64,000 bases of DNA from Zobellia uliginosa (GCF_018860745.1 NZ_JAHKPY010000012.1:248001-312000); one strand, 5' to 3'; shown: positions 29,342 through 39,202, counted from the stretch's first letter. Notes: generated by a model from the letters alone, not told the origin. A program made the numbers and translations.

Positions 29342-30040
29342 TTAAAGAATACCTTCATCAGCAAAACTATAATAATCATTTTGTGTAATTATCAAATGAT
29401 CCAAAACTTTTATATCTAGAGCCGCAGCGGCCCTTTTTAATTTCTGTGTAACCTTACGATCTTCCTCACTTGGCCTTAGTGTCCCTGATGGGTGATTATG
29501 CGATAAGATTAGCCCTACAGCACCTTGTTCCAAAGCTTGGCGCATGACTATTCTAACATCAACTAAGGTCCCCGTAAGACCGCCTTTGCTTAATTGTGCA
29601 CTGTACAAAACTTTATTAGCATTACTTAGGTAGAGAATCCAGAATTCTTCGTGTTGCAACTCTCCAATACGTGGTTGCAATATATCAAAGGCATCTTTAC
29701 TACTATTAATTTTACTTATTTTTTGCGCCTCTTCTCCTCGTCTCCTTCTGCCCATTTCCAAAGCAGCTGCAATGGTTACCGCTTTTGCTTCCCCAATTCC
29801 CTTAAAGGTCATTAGTTGTTTTATGGAAAGCTTCCCTAGTTCATTAAGGTTGTTATTGGCAGAAGCTAAAATACGCTTACCCAGTTCCACAGCGCTTTCA
29901 TCTCTACTGCCTGATCCGATTAGAATTGCAATCAACTCGGCATCCGATAATACGGACCGTCCTTTATGGACTAATTTCTCTCTAGGTTTATCATCATCCG
30001 ACCAATTTTTAATTGAGAATGAAGTTGGTTTTTCATGCAT
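29342..30040 (-). CDS. radC: RadC-like JAB/MPN domain protein
   Basis: 232 residues. An N-terminal helix-hairpin-helix (FKGIGEAKA, about 79-87) precedes a JAB1/MPN-type metal-binding domain with HNHPSG at 181-186 and a downstream Asp at 194, the complete zinc ligand set. The family was named for DNA repair, but that role was withdrawn for E. coli RadC and its function is uncertain. It is monocistronic here. Confidence 0.9.
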   Translation of the reverse strand: MHEKPTSFSIKNWSDDDKPREKLVHKGRSVLSDAELIAILIGSGSRDESAVELGKRILASANNNLNELGKLSIKQLMTFKGIGEAKAVTIAAALEMGRRRRGEEAQKISKINSSKDAFDILQPRIGELQHEEFWILYLSNANKVLYSAQLSKGGLTGTLVDVRIVMRQALEQGAVGLILSHNHPSGTLRPSEEDRKVTQKLKRAAAALDIKVLDHLIITQNDYYSFADEGIL

Positions 30041-30185
30041 GTTTTAAATATAATAAACTCTGCTACTATTTGCCTTCTACAAAGGTCTAAATCGTTAAGA
30101 TTTCATCTTACCACAAATTACTCGGAGCATTAATTTCAAATATACATTACAGCTCTAAAATTTAGTTTAAAGGCTACTTTTACTG

Positions 30186-30215
30186 AAAAAACCTTGCTTA
30201 TTGCAAGGCTTTTTC
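30186..30215 (-). terminator. Bidirectional-looking intrinsic terminator
   Basis: A 6-bp stem (CCTTGC with GCAAGG, loop of 5) is flanked by an A run at 30186-30191 and a T run at 30210-30214. On the minus strand it ends the transcript of the charged protein gene that stops at 30239; on the plus strand it also has a T tail. Confidence 0.75.
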
Positions 30216-30238
30216 ACTTGTTAAATTGTAGTTGGTAT

Positions 30239-30949
30239 TTACTCCACTGGTGTAATTACCTTTTCAATTTCTTCACTACTACTCTTTACTTTTTCCTTTC
30301 CTTTCTTAATTACATCCTCAAGTTCATTAAGCTTCTCTTCTGCTTTTCTTATCTTTTCTTCTTTTTTCTCAAGAACTTCTTCGTCAAAAACTTCCTCTTC
30401 TCTTTGTTTTTGTACTCTCTCTTTAGCCTCTTTAACTTTAACCCTACCTTTTTTTAAAGTTTCCTCATTTTCATCAAAAGACTTTTCGCTTTTTTCTATT
30501 TTCTCTTTTGCCATAGAGGCTCTCATATTTCCGAACTCTTCTCCTGACATTTCCCCTTTATCCCTTCCATAGCCATTGCCCTTATTTCCTTTCTCCCGTT
30601 CTTTTTTTAATTTTTTATCACCATTTTCTTCGTTGGAAACTTCTTCTTTAACCTCAAAGTCATCATCACCTAAATCATAATCCTCATCATCACCCTCTTT
30701 CTTAATTTTCTCTTTTTTTCCCTTGACCCTATCTTTACTTTTTTCTTTGACTTTTTTGGTCTTATCTTCTATTTCGCCAGCCTTCTCTTGATAATCTTCC
30801 ACCTCATCTTCAACATCTTTTTTAGTCTTTTTTAACTTCTCTTTCTTACCCTTAACTTTATCTTGCGATTTTCCTTGGGCCTGTATACTAGTCCCTGACA
30901 TGGCCAATAGAACAACAAACATTGTTATAATCTTATATGTATATTTCAT
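30239..30949 (-). CDS. Secreted Lys/Glu-rich coiled-coil protein
   Basis: 236 residues. A signal peptide ends near GTSIQAQ. The mature protein is almost entirely Lys, Glu, Asp and small residues, arranged as repeated KxKEKxKK and EEKIRKAEEKLNELED-like stretches that should form long charged helices or coiled coils. No catalytic domain is visible. It lies 16 nt after a small lipoprotein gene of similar composition. Both are probably envelope proteins made together; stress protection or a cell-surface spacer role would be guesses. Confidence 0.7.
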   Translation of the reverse strand: MKYTYKIITMFVVLLAMSGTSIQAQGKSQDKVKGKKEKLKKTKKDVEDEVEDYQEKAGEIEDKTKKVKEKSKDRVKGKKEKIKKEGDDEDYDLGDDDFEVKEEVSNEENGDKKLKKEREKGNKGNGYGRDKGEMSGEEFGNMRASMAKEKIEKSEKSFDENEETLKKGRVKVKEAKERVQKQREEEVFDEEVLEKKEEKIRKAEEKLNELEDVIKKGKEKVKSSSEEIEKVITPVE

Positions 30950-30965
30950 GTGTTTATTTTTTAGT

Positions 30966-31169
30966 CTAAAGGTTATCTAGTTCTTTAAGTGCAGCTTCTA
31001 CTTCTTCTGATTTCTTTTCTACCTTATCTATAGTTTCATCAATATCTTGCTCTACAGATTCAATGGCATCAAGAGTATGATCTAATTTTTCTTGTTCTTT
31101 TTTATCGTCTCCACAGGAAGCTATACCAGCAAAAAGAATAGACGCCATTACTACTTTAATTGTTTTCAT
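30966..31169 (-). CDS. Small coiled-coil lipoprotein
   Basis: 67 residues. MKTIKVVMASILFAGIASC is a lipoprotein signal with Cys19; the mature part (about 48 residues) is one acidic heptad-like helix, for example DAIESVEQDIDETIDKVEK. It recalls small Lpp- or entericidin-like envelope lipoproteins by size, without sequence proof of kinship. It is followed after 16 nt by the charged coiled-coil protein gene on the same strand. Confidence 0.7.
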   Translation of the reverse strand: MKTIKVVMASILFAGIASCGDDKKEQEKLDHTLDAIESVEQDIDETIDKVEKKSEEVEAALKELDNL

Positions 31170-31474
31170 CGGTTTTGTTATGAATGATTAGTCTCCTAAG
31201 AACGAACCAATTACACACATATTGCTTTTCTAATAATCCTGAAACCTTGTACGATAGCTATAGCAAAGGTGTAACTCTAGAGAATCATTTAAATAACAAT
31301 CTCTAAAATGAATAAAATCATTTTAGATATGAACTTTCAAGCAGATTTTTCCCATAAATTACCTGGCCTCAAAGAAGCTAAGTATTAAGTGTAAATAGGG
31401 AGATGCCTATACACTAACAGAAAAATAAAGAGTTAACGCAGATTGAAAATAAAATACAGAAAAAATTATATCTA
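31170..31474. other. Intergenic stretch between mpl and the small lipoprotein gene
   Basis: About 305 bases with no coding frame I can support. It contains a perfect 9-bp AT-rich hairpin at 31303-31326 (CTAAAATGA with TCATTTTAG, loop of 6), which lacks a T tract and may only lie in the 3' region of the mpl transcript. The promoter of the small lipoprotein gene should be near its left end, but no clear TAnnTTTG was found. Confidence 0.4.
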
Positions 31475-32833
31475 CTAAGCTTCAATAATGGACTTGACTG
31501 TTACTAAATCCAACCCACCATAATTACCGGAACTCATTAAAAGTAATACAGAGTTGTCATAATCTTGACTAAAGACAAAATCTTTAAAACTCTGCGCATT
31601 AGTGTAAATCTTAAGGTCTTTACGTTCAAAAGCTTCCGAAATTTGTTCGGGTGTAACCTCTTTTAGTTTTTTTATGGCCACAGATTCCGGCAAGTAAAAA
31701 ATAATAGCATCATCTGCAGCATCAAGCGCTCCTTTGTATTCCTTTAAAAACTCAGGATTAAAACTACTGTACGTATGCAATTCCAAACAGGCAATTAGTT
31801 TTCTGTTGGCATATTGTTCCTTCACCGCTTTTGTAGTTGCCGCCACTTTACTTGGTGAGTGTGCAAAATCTTTATACGCTACGGAAGTTTCCCCTTCTGC
31901 AATTTTCTCCAACCTTTTGGAAGCTCCGGAAAAAGTTGCTATGGCTTCATAAAAATCATCTTCATCTACACCCATATTCTGGCAAATCCATTTAGCACCT
32001 GCTAGATTACTCAAATTATGTTTTCCGAAAACCTCAATTGGCATAGGACCTTCTGGGGTTGCCAAAAGGGTGGTTCCATTCTCGATACTATATTCGGGTG
32101 TTGTGTAGGGCAATTTTCTAATAGCATTCTCTGAGGCCTCTACTACCCTTTTAACTTCCGGGTCTTCCTCATTATATGTAATGCTTCCACCTTTTACAAT
32201 ACTATCTACAAAGATTTGAAATTGCTCCACGTAATTTTCAAATGTTGGAAATACATTAATATGATCCCAAGCAATACCGCTCAAAAGGGCGATATTTGGT
32301 TTGTATAAATGGAATTTAGGTCTACGATCTATTGGGGAAGAAAGATACTCATCTCCCTCTAAGATCATAAAATCGTTATCATCGGTCAAATGAACCATAC
32401 GTTCAAAACCTTCTAATTGGGCGCCTACCATAAAGTCAACTTCCCTATCATGATAATTCAATACATGAAGAATCATAGAGGTAATCGTAGTCTTTCCATG
32501 ACTACCACCAATAACAACACGGGTTTTATCCTTGGCCTGCTCATAAAGAAATTCAGGATACGAGTAAATTTTTATACCCAATTCTTGGGCTTTCAATAGT
32601 TCGGGATTATCTGCTTTTGCATGCATGCCCAAAATAACTGCATCTAAGTTTTCATTTATCTTTTCTGGATACCAACCAAAATTTTCAGGCAGAAGCCCTT
32701 TATGACTTAAACGAGACTTGGAAGGTTCAAAAATAACGTCGTCACTTCCTGAAACGACATCACCTTTATGTGCTAGGGCCAAAGCTAAATTGTGCATGGC
32801 ACTACCACCAATTGCAATAAAATGAATCTGCAT
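31475..32833 (-). CDS. mpl: UDP-N-acetylmuramate:L-alanyl-gamma-D-glutamyl-meso-diaminopimelate ligase
   Basis: 452 residues from the ATG at 32833. The frame continues upstream to 32887, but the added 18 residues would include a promoter -7 element and do not match Mur ligases, whose Rossmann start is MQIHFIAIGGSAMHNLA. The ATP-binding P-loop GGSHGKTT is at 109-116, followed by the central Mur ligase domain (LEGDEYLSSPID) and C-terminal domain (YKDFAHSPSKVAAT). Mpl re-attaches recycled murein tripeptide to UDP-MurNAc in the cytoplasm, implying that this organism recycles its peptidoglycan. Confidence 0.93.
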   Translation of the reverse strand: MQIHFIAIGGSAMHNLALALAHKGDVVSGSDDVIFEPSKSRLSHKGLLPENFGWYPEKINENLDAVILGMHAKADNPELLKAQELGIKIYSYPEFLYEQAKDKTRVVIGGSHGKTTITSMILHVLNYHDREVDFMVGAQLEGFERMVHLTDDNDFMILEGDEYLSSPIDRRPKFHLYKPNIALLSGIAWDHINVFPTFENYVEQFQIFVDSIVKGGSITYNEEDPEVKRVVEASENAIRKLPYTTPEYSIENGTTLLATPEGPMPIEVFGKHNLSNLAGAKWICQNMGVDEDDFYEAIATFSGASKRLEKIAEGETSVAYKDFAHSPSKVAATTKAVKEQYANRKLIACLELHTYSSFNPEFLKEYKGALDAADDAIIFYLPESVAIKKLKEVTPEQISEAFERKDLKIYTNAQSFKDFVFSQDYDNSVLLLMSSGNYGGLDLVTVKSIIEA

Positions 32834-32850
32834 AAACGCTGTATTTGCCA

Positions 32851-32858
32851 CAAATATA
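32851..32858 (-). promoter_or_regulatory. -7 promoter element of mpl
   Basis: TATATTTG on the minus strand matches TAnnTTTG and lies 17 nt before the chosen mpl start, giving a very short leader. Its place inside the longer reading frame supports the internal start codon at 32833. Confidence 0.5.
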
Positions 32859-33042
32859 GGCATTGATTTGTCGAAAAAAAACATCAAAAAAGGTTGTATA
32901 CTTCACCTGCCAAATATGATAAACGTTCTATTTTATCGGCAAAATACACACATTAAGAAACCCCTTGCCACGTGTTAGGTAGGATTCACCCTTCAAAAAA
33001 CTGTTTTGACAACATTTATTCACCTACACTATACCACCAAGT

Positions 33043-33050
33043 TACATTTG
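33043..33050 (+). promoter_or_regulatory. -7 promoter element of the T9SS cargo operon
   Basis: TACATTTG matches TAnnTTTG and lies 39 nt before the ATG at 33090. A -33 TTG at the ideal spacing is not evident. An imperfect inverted repeat ACATG-CAT-CATGT lies between it and the start codon. Confidence 0.45.
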
Positions 33051-33089
33051 TTTTGTTGCAACATGCATCATGTTCCCTAACATTATAAA

Positions 33090-35975
33090 ATGACCAACCA
33101 ACCCTACACAAGAAACCTCCTGAAATGGATACTGCCTTTTTGCACTCTCCTGTTCTCAGTAAATGCAATAGCACAATGTGCAGGCACAGACGCTTCCGTT
33201 ACCGTTTGTTCAAAAGATAACGATGATGCCAACAAGACATTTGATCTATATTCCGAACTGGGCGGTAATCCGGAACTAGGTGGTTCTTGGTCTACCAACG
33301 ACCCCGCCAATTTTTACGCACTTGATCGTGATACGGGTATAGTCAACCTCTGGGAAGTCAAAAATTCTGGATTACACGAATTTACATACACCAATAATTG
33401 TTTGGGTTCAGAGCAGTCTGCAGTGGTAACAGTTACGCTTGGCGGATATCCGGGCGAAGATAATATAGACGGTACCGCAGATGCCTGTGGAGACGACCCA
33501 ATGGTGAACCTACATGGTTTTATCGGAGATGAAACCGAAGGGAAATTCCAGGATTTTAACGGTACTTGGGAAGCGATAACCCCAGAAGCTATTCCTTTTC
33601 TTACGGCAAATTTCTTTAATGCTGAAATGGCCGGCCCAGGAACTTTTGAATTTACACACACTGTGCCTGCCGTTGGCGCTTGCCTTAGCAGACAAGTTAC
33701 TCTTTTACTGGAAGTACAAAGGCCTGCAAATTCTGGTATTGGCTCCGGTCTAACGGTTTGTACTACAGATGACCTATCTGGATATATAGATTTTGATTTA
33801 AATAGCCTTTTAGAGGACGAAGATGTAAATGGCACCTGGTCAGAAGGTGAGGACACGGACCAATTAGCAGACCTTACCGATCACAATATAGATATACAGG
33901 CCATAAGAGACCGTCATATCTACGGTACATTCTCTTTTACTTATACCGTATACCCTTCTCATGCGGTTTGCGATATTCATAGAACAAGTGTAGACATTGT
34001 GATTCTGCCTGCGTTACATGGTACGATGACGGCACCAAACTTTTGTGAAGGACCCGATAGGTACTTGATTAACATAACCGATTACGATGACACTTTAATT
34101 CCTGCCGGAACGTATTCAGCAAGCTATAGAGTAGAATCTTCCAGTGGATCCGAAACAGATTCCTCTCCTCTTATTCTAAGTACGGATGGCACCGGCTCTT
34201 TTGAAATTGATGCTTCATTAGTTAAAAAAAATGTGACCACCACATTATCAATAACTTCATTAGGCGAAAAAGTTTGTGCAGACATACAAGTACCGGACAT
34301 ACAATTTATTGTTACGGACCCTCTGGCAAACGTAACGGACGTATGTGAAGGTGAAAATGTTTCAGTAGCATTAAGCGATATTTTTGACCCATCCTTTACT
34401 AGGGCAAATGGTACTTATGATGTAAACTACATTATTACGGCACCAAGCGGTACAGAAACGGCCCACATTGCTAACGAAATAACTTTCACCTCTGGCAGTG
34501 CCGCATTTATCATACCTGCAGACCAAATAACGGAAACCGGAGAGTATTCTTTCAATTTTGATGTGGAGAATGGATTTCCTATGGAATGTGATGTTACGGA
34601 TAACGCAATCATTACCGCTATACCAGAAGCTATACAATTGGCAGTTGTAGTAGATAATTCATGTAATGCAACTGGTATTGATGTAAACGTAAGTGCCCCT
34701 GTCCTTACGGACGGAGCATATATCGTAACCTACGAGGTGGTATCACAGGAAAGCAATACGGTTCTCATTGATAACACTATCAACTTTACCGGTGGTACCG
34801 CAGACTATCAAATTGATGTGGCTACGTTGGAACAAGGCAATTATACCATTACCGTAAAAAGTACTCAGAACGATACTACGCCATGTAGAACGATTTTTGA
34901 CTTTGAAGTAAACGAAAACTTTGCTATTGAGGGTGTTCCCGCTTTACCCGAAACCGAAGCCGTACAAACCATTTGCCTTGTGAATTTCCCTTCTGAATCG
35001 CCTACTCTGCAGGATATTGAAGTAAGTGCCACGGGCGCAATGATGTTTTATGACACAGCCACGGATATGGATATTCTTCCATTAGAAACAGAACTAGTTG
35101 ACGGCGAAGATTATTTTATATCTAATATAGACCCCAACAACAACTGTGAAGGTTCAGACAGAATTCAGGTTACCATAATTTTATCAGACCCGGAAATGCC
35201 TATGCTCTTTGTGGGAAACCCTACTTTTTGCGGTTCTGAAAATCCCATTATAGAGAGTTTGAACATGAGCATAGCCAGCACCCATACGGTAGTCTGGTAT
35301 GACAGTGAGATAGGAGGCACACTTTTGGATAAGAGTTCCGCGCTGGTAAACGGCAAAAGTTACTTTGCGGCAACCGAAGTTGATGGAAAATGTCAAAGCT
35401 CCATACGAACGGAAATCATTCCTACGGTATACCAACTAGAACCCGCAACTTTGGCATTCTCTACTTTAGCGCTTTGCGGATTGGATAATCCTACGATAAA
35501 AAATCTTAGAGATGCAGAAAGTAATTCTTCATATGAGGTGCTGTGGTATGACACGCCCGCCAACGGCATTCCTTTAGAGGAAGATGTTCTACTTATTACA
35601 GGGACCACCTATTACGCAGAAAGCTTTAATCCAGAAACGGGCTGCATGAATCCTGAGCGAATGGCCATTACCATAGATCTTACAAATTGCGAACCTGAAG
35701 AATATGGATTTTTCATTCCTGACGGCTTTTCACCAAACGGTGATGGTAAAAATGACACTTTCTTCATTCCTAATATTGAAATCATCTTTCCTGATTTCAC
35801 CTTAGAAATTCTAAATAGATATGGAACCAGCCTTTTTAAAGGAGACCGACAAAACCCCGCTTGGTATGGAACTAATGGAAATAGTACCGCTCCAAATGGT
35901 GTTTACTTCTATATAATTGATTATAACAAGGAAGGTCATGACCCTACTCAAGGAAGATTATACCTTAACCGCTAA
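33090..35975 (+). CDS. Large secreted protein with T9SS type B sorting domain
   Basis: 961 residues. A signal peptide ends near FSVNAIAQ; several cysteine-containing beta modules of about 90-110 residues follow, as in adhesins (for example the pair around residues 420-600 with similar GTYDVNYIITAPSG and GAYIVTYEVVS strands). The last 90 residues are the gliding-motility-associated C-terminal (CHU_C, type B) domain: FFIPDGFSPNGDGKNDTFFI and LEILNRYGTSLFKG, ending with GRLYLNR. That domain directs export by the type IX system. It is followed after 3 nt by a PorP/SprF gene, the usual partner of type B cargo. The ligand is unknown. Confidence 0.92.
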   Translation: MTNQPYTRNLLKWILPFCTLLFSVNAIAQCAGTDASVTVCSKDNDDANKTFDLYSELGGNPELGGSWSTNDPANFYALDRDTGIVNLWEVKNSGLHEFTYTNNCLGSEQSAVVTVTLGGYPGEDNIDGTADACGDDPMVNLHGFIGDETEGKFQDFNGTWEAITPEAIPFLTANFFNAEMAGPGTFEFTHTVPAVGACLSRQVTLLLEVQRPANSGIGSGLTVCTTDDLSGYIDFDLNSLLEDEDVNGTWSEGEDTDQLADLTDHNIDIQAIRDRHIYGTFSFTYTVYPSHAVCDIHRTSVDIVILPALHGTMTAPNFCEGPDRYLINITDYDDTLIPAGTYSASYRVESSSGSETDSSPLILSTDGTGSFEIDASLVKKNVTTTLSITSLGEKVCADIQVPDIQFIVTDPLANVTDVCEGENVSVALSDIFDPSFTRANGTYDVNYIITAPSGTETAHIANEITFTSGSAAFIIPADQITETGEYSFNFDVENGFPMECDVTDNAIITAIPEAIQLAVVVDNSCNATGIDVNVSAPVLTDGAYIVTYEVVSQESNTVLIDNTINFTGGTADYQIDVATLEQGNYTITVKSTQNDTTPCRTIFDFEVNENFAIEGVPALPETEAVQTICLVNFPSESPTLQDIEVSATGAMMFYDTATDMDILPLETELVDGEDYFISNIDPNNNCEGSDRIQVTIILSDPEMPMLFVGNPTFCGSENPIIESLNMSIASTHTVVWYDSEIGGTLLDKSSALVNGKSYFAATEVDGKCQSSIRTEIIPTVYQLEPATLAFSTLALCGLDNPTIKNLRDAESNSSYEVLWYDTPANGIPLEEDVLLITGTTYYAESFNPETGCMNPERMAITIDLTNCEPEEYGFFIPDGFSPNGDGKNDTFFIPNIEIIFPDFTLEILNRYGTSLFKGDRQNPAWYGTNGNSTAPNGVYFYIIDYNKEGHDPTQGRLYLNR

Positions 35976-35978
35976 ACC

Positions 35979-36917
35979 ATGAAAGAAATAAAACTATTTT
36001 TTGTTTTCCTGATGTTCGTGTGTGCTGCGGCCTATGGACAACAAGACCCCCAATACACGCAGTATATGTACAATATGAGCGTTGTGAACCCCGCATATAC
36101 CACTAACGAAGTAGGTATGCTAAATTTTGGTGCCCTCTATCGATCACAATGGAGAAATGCCGTGGGTAGCCCCAAAACACTTACTTTTTTTGCACATACG
36201 CCCATGAGCGATAAAATAGAAGTTGGCCTGTCCTTTATTTCAGATGATATAGGAGACGGCGCTTTAAAGGAAAACAATATCTATGCGGATTTTGCATATA
36301 TCTTAAAGTTAGACGACAAAAGTAACCTTTCACTAGGTCTAAAAGGTGGTTTCACCTCTTTTGAAACAAATTTTGATGGCTTTATGCTTCCTGAGTTTCA
36401 GGACGACCCAGCTTTTAATGAAAATATCAACAGTACATTTCCTAATGTGGGCGTGGGCGCCTTTTATCACAGAGAACACTTCTACGCAGGTGTTTCCGTC
36501 CCTAATCTACTTACCACAAAACATTTAGAAAATAAAAATGGCATCAACCGGATTGGTTCAGAGAAAATTCATGTTTTCCTTACTTCTGGATATGTTTATG
36601 AACTAAATTCAAATGTAAAACTAAAACCTTCTGTTCTTGCCAAAATGGTGCAAGGCTCACCTTTCACTATAGACGTTTCTTTAAATGCTCTTTTTCTGAA
36701 TAGGTTTGAAGGCGGCTTATCTTACCGTTTGGAAGATTCTGTGAGCGCCATGTTCAATATAGCCGCAACACCAGCTTTGAGAATAGGCTATGCTTATGAC
36801 TACACCTTATCCAACTTAAGTACATACAGCTCTGGTTCGCATGAAATATTTGTTCTTTTTAACCTCGATTTACTGGGCCTCGACAAAGGATACGATAAAT
36901 CACCTAGATTCTACTAA
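35979..36917 (+). CDS. PorP/SprF-family type IX secretion membrane protein
   Basis: 312 residues. The signal peptide ends near CAAAYGQ, followed by the family hallmark QDPQYTQYMYNMSVVNPAY, then GALYRSQWRNAVGSPKT and a beta-barrel pattern ending in the short C-terminal GYDKSPRFY. PorP/SprF proteins sit in the outer membrane and hold or export type B T9SS cargo. It lies between the cargo gene (3 nt) and an OmpA-family gene (2 nt), so it probably serves this cargo and not the general machinery. Confidence 0.93.
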   Translation: MKEIKLFFVFLMFVCAAAYGQQDPQYTQYMYNMSVVNPAYTTNEVGMLNFGALYRSQWRNAVGSPKTLTFFAHTPMSDKIEVGLSFISDDIGDGALKENNIYADFAYILKLDDKSNLSLGLKGGFTSFETNFDGFMLPEFQDDPAFNENINSTFPNVGVGAFYHREHFYAGVSVPNLLTTKHLENKNGINRIGSEKIHVFLTSGYVYELNSNVKLKPSVLAKMVQGSPFTIDVSLNALFLNRFEGGLSYRLEDSVSAMFNIAATPALRIGYAYDYTLSNLSTYSSGSHEIFVLFNLDLLGLDKGYDKSPRFY

Positions 36918-36919
36918 AT

Positions 36920-39064
36920 ATGAAAAAACTACTCCTCATATGGTTTGTTCTGGGTATTACGGTGTCCACCTTTGCCCAACAAGAACTGAAACGTGCAGAT
37001 ACGTATTTTGAACGCGCTTACTACAGTGATGCCATTCCGCTCTATGAGCAAATACTACCTAAAAACAAAAGTTCCAAACTCATTAAAAACTTAACGGACA
37101 GCTACTATCATACTTTTGATATGAAAGCTGCTGCTCGTTGGTACGAATATTTAATTACCAATTATGCCGACCAAGTTGACGAGAGCTACTATTTTAAGCT
37201 GAATCAATCTTTGAAGGCTATTGGCGAATATGAAAAAGCAAAAAAAGTAAGCATCGATTTTTATACTACAAACAATCGGGCAGATAGGGTTATCCAAACT
37301 AACAAAGATTTTAAGTACATTGATAACGTTCAGGCAATTGGGGAACGTTTTGAAATCAAAAATCTTAACCTTAACACTACCACTTCAGAATTTGGTGCGG
37401 CTCGCATAGATTCTAACTTGGTGTACAGCGCATCCCGTAAAAAGTCAAAAACACTACCCAAACTATATCGTTGGAACAATGAGAATTATCTGGATATCTA
37501 TTCGCATCCCATTGAAAAAATAGAACAAGGAGATAGTTTAAGCTCATCCATTAGCAGCGTAATCAACTCCAAAATGCATGAAGGTACTTTTGCCATTTCA
37601 AAAGATAGAAAAACCATTTATTTTACCCGAAACAGTAAAAAGAAAACGGAAGATGATAAAATCACCAACCTAAAAATTCATCGAGCGGAATTCTTAGATG
37701 GTGAATGGAAAAACAGTATGGTACTCCCTTTTAACAGCGATGATTTTTCTACCGAACATCCGGCTTTAAGTCCCGATGGAAAAAAACTCTATTTTGCTTC
37801 TGATCGCGAAGGCGGTTTTGGTTCGTTTGACCTATACTTTGTAACCATTCAAAAGGATGGTTTTTTTGGAAATCCTATCAACCTTGGGAAGGAAGTCAAT
37901 ACGGACAAAAAAGAACAGTTTCCTTTCTTAGATGAAAAAGGCAACTTGTATTTTGCTTCAAACGGACATCCCGGTTTTGGCTTGTTAGATATTTTTATTT
38001 CAAAAACGGAAAATGGAAAATTTAATACACCAGACAATCTTGGACTACCCGTAAACAGTGGTTATGATGATTTTTCATTGTCTTTGGAGGCTAATTCCAA
38101 TACCGGGTATTTTTCATCTAATCGCCCAAGCGGAAAAGGGAGTGATGATATTTACTCTTTTACCGAAACTAAACCTCTTATTATAGAGGACTGTAAACAA
38201 TTCATAGCCGGTATCCTCACGGACAAAACAACAAAACTTCCTTTACCAAATGCCACAATAGAGCTTTTGGATGCAGACGGTAGAAGCCTTGAAAAGGTCA
38301 ATACCTCAAGTGATGCTTCTTTCAAATTCCAAATTATCTGTTCTAACGAGTATCTTATAAAAGCGAATAAAAGTGGTTATGAAGCTAATTCAAAGACCAT
38401 AGCTTCGGATACAGAAAGAAACGCAATAAAAGACGGATCGCTTACACTCTTCTCTATTAAAATTCGTGAGCAACAAAAAGCAGACAAACTTCTAGTTGAA
38501 AAAGAAGAAGCAGAAAAATTGGCCGTAGCCCAAGCTGAAAAACAAAAAGAACAACAGAAAGCAAACGAGCTTGCCCTCATAAAAAAGGAAAAGGAAATTG
38601 CGGCAAAACAAAAAGCTGACCAAGAAAAAGAGGAACGTGAACGTCTTAAAAAAATCAATGATATAATTTCTAAAGAAGAGGCCATAGTAAAAGAAAATGA
38701 ACGCATAATAATTAAGACCGAAGAAATTCATTTTGACTATAGCCTTTGGTACGTGCGTCGGGAAGCAAGGGAAAGGCTCTCTAAAGTGGTTGCCATTATG
38801 AAGCAAAACCCAGGTATGATAATTGAAGTTGGAACACATACTGATATACGCGGTAATGCAGAATATAATCGTGATCTATCACAAAAACGGGCAAATTCCG
38901 CTAAAGAGTTTATGGTTAAAAATGGCATAGCAGAAAACCGAATCATCGCCAAAGGATATGGCGAGTCTCAACCCATCGTAAAATGCGAAACTGAGGAGAG
39001 CTGCTCTGAAGAAGATCATGAATGGAACAGAAGATGTGAGATGGTGATCGTAAAATGGCAATAG
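36920..39064 (+). CDS. OmpA-family protein with TPR and PD40 repeats
   Basis: 714 residues. Order of parts: signal peptide ending at TVSTFAQQ; TPR-like helices about 20-110; a WD40-like PD40 beta-propeller with HPALSPDGKKLYFASDREGG and NLYFASNGHPGFG around 280-360; a carboxypeptidase-regulatory-like domain around 425-510; a Glu/Lys/Gln-rich coiled coil about 520-590; and a C-terminal OmpA peptidoglycan-binding domain with VGTHTDIRGNAEYNRDLSQKRA. It resembles the PorE-type proteins that tie T9SS parts to peptidoglycan. It ends the cargo operon before a terminator. Confidence 0.92.
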   Translation: MKKLLLIWFVLGITVSTFAQQELKRADTYFERAYYSDAIPLYEQILPKNKSSKLIKNLTDSYYHTFDMKAAARWYEYLITNYADQVDESYYFKLNQSLKAIGEYEKAKKVSIDFYTTNNRADRVIQTNKDFKYIDNVQAIGERFEIKNLNLNTTTSEFGAARIDSNLVYSASRKKSKTLPKLYRWNNENYLDIYSHPIEKIEQGDSLSSSISSVINSKMHEGTFAISKDRKTIYFTRNSKKKTEDDKITNLKIHRAEFLDGEWKNSMVLPFNSDDFSTEHPALSPDGKKLYFASDREGGFGSFDLYFVTIQKDGFFGNPINLGKEVNTDKKEQFPFLDEKGNLYFASNGHPGFGLLDIFISKTENGKFNTPDNLGLPVNSGYDDFSLSLEANSNTGYFSSNRPSGKGSDDIYSFTETKPLIIEDCKQFIAGILTDKTTKLPLPNATIELLDADGRSLEKVNTSSDASFKFQIICSNEYLIKANKSGYEANSKTIASDTERNAIKDGSLTLFSIKIREQQKADKLLVEKEEAEKLAVAQAEKQKEQQKANELALIKKEKEIAAKQKADQEKEERERLKKINDIISKEEAIVKENERIIIKTEEIHFDYSLWYVRREARERLSKVVAIMKQNPGMIIEVGTHTDIRGNAEYNRDLSQKRANSAKEFMVKNGIAENRIIAKGYGESQPIVKCETEESCSEEDHEWNRRCEMVIVKWQ

Positions 39065-39118
39065 TCCAAGAAAGAAAAGAAGACAAAGCTCTTATATAGG
39101 AAAATCAACTATCCAAAA

Positions 39119-39155
39119 CTTGGCCTCAAATCATAAATATGGTTTGGGGCTTTTT
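39119..39155 (+). terminator. Intrinsic terminator of the T9SS cargo operon
   Basis: An 11-bp stem with two G-U pairs (starting GCCTCAAATCA at 39123, loop TAAATA) is followed by five T residues. It lies about 55 nt after the OmpA gene. Confidence 0.85.
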
Positions 39156-39202
39156 CATTTATGACGGTATTCTTTATATATTCGTTAGACTAATTCTGTA
39201 CA

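Noticed and set aside
30194-30457. Plus-strand Phe/Leu-rich open frame that looks like a membrane protein
   Set aside because: It is the reverse complement of the Lys/Glu-rich coiled-coil gene; AAG/GAA repeats read backwards give Phe and Leu codons.
31303-31326. Perfect 9-bp AT-rich hairpin downstream of mpl
   Set aside because: No T tract and a stem of mostly A-T pairs; too weak to call a terminator.
33314-33856. Minus-strand frame of 180 codons in the T9SS cargo gene
   Set aside because: Antisense shadow of a gene with signal peptide and type B domain; no family features.
38492-38839. Phe-rich minus-strand frames opposite the OmpA gene
   Set aside because: They mirror the Glu/Lys coiled coil and OmpA domain on the other strand.
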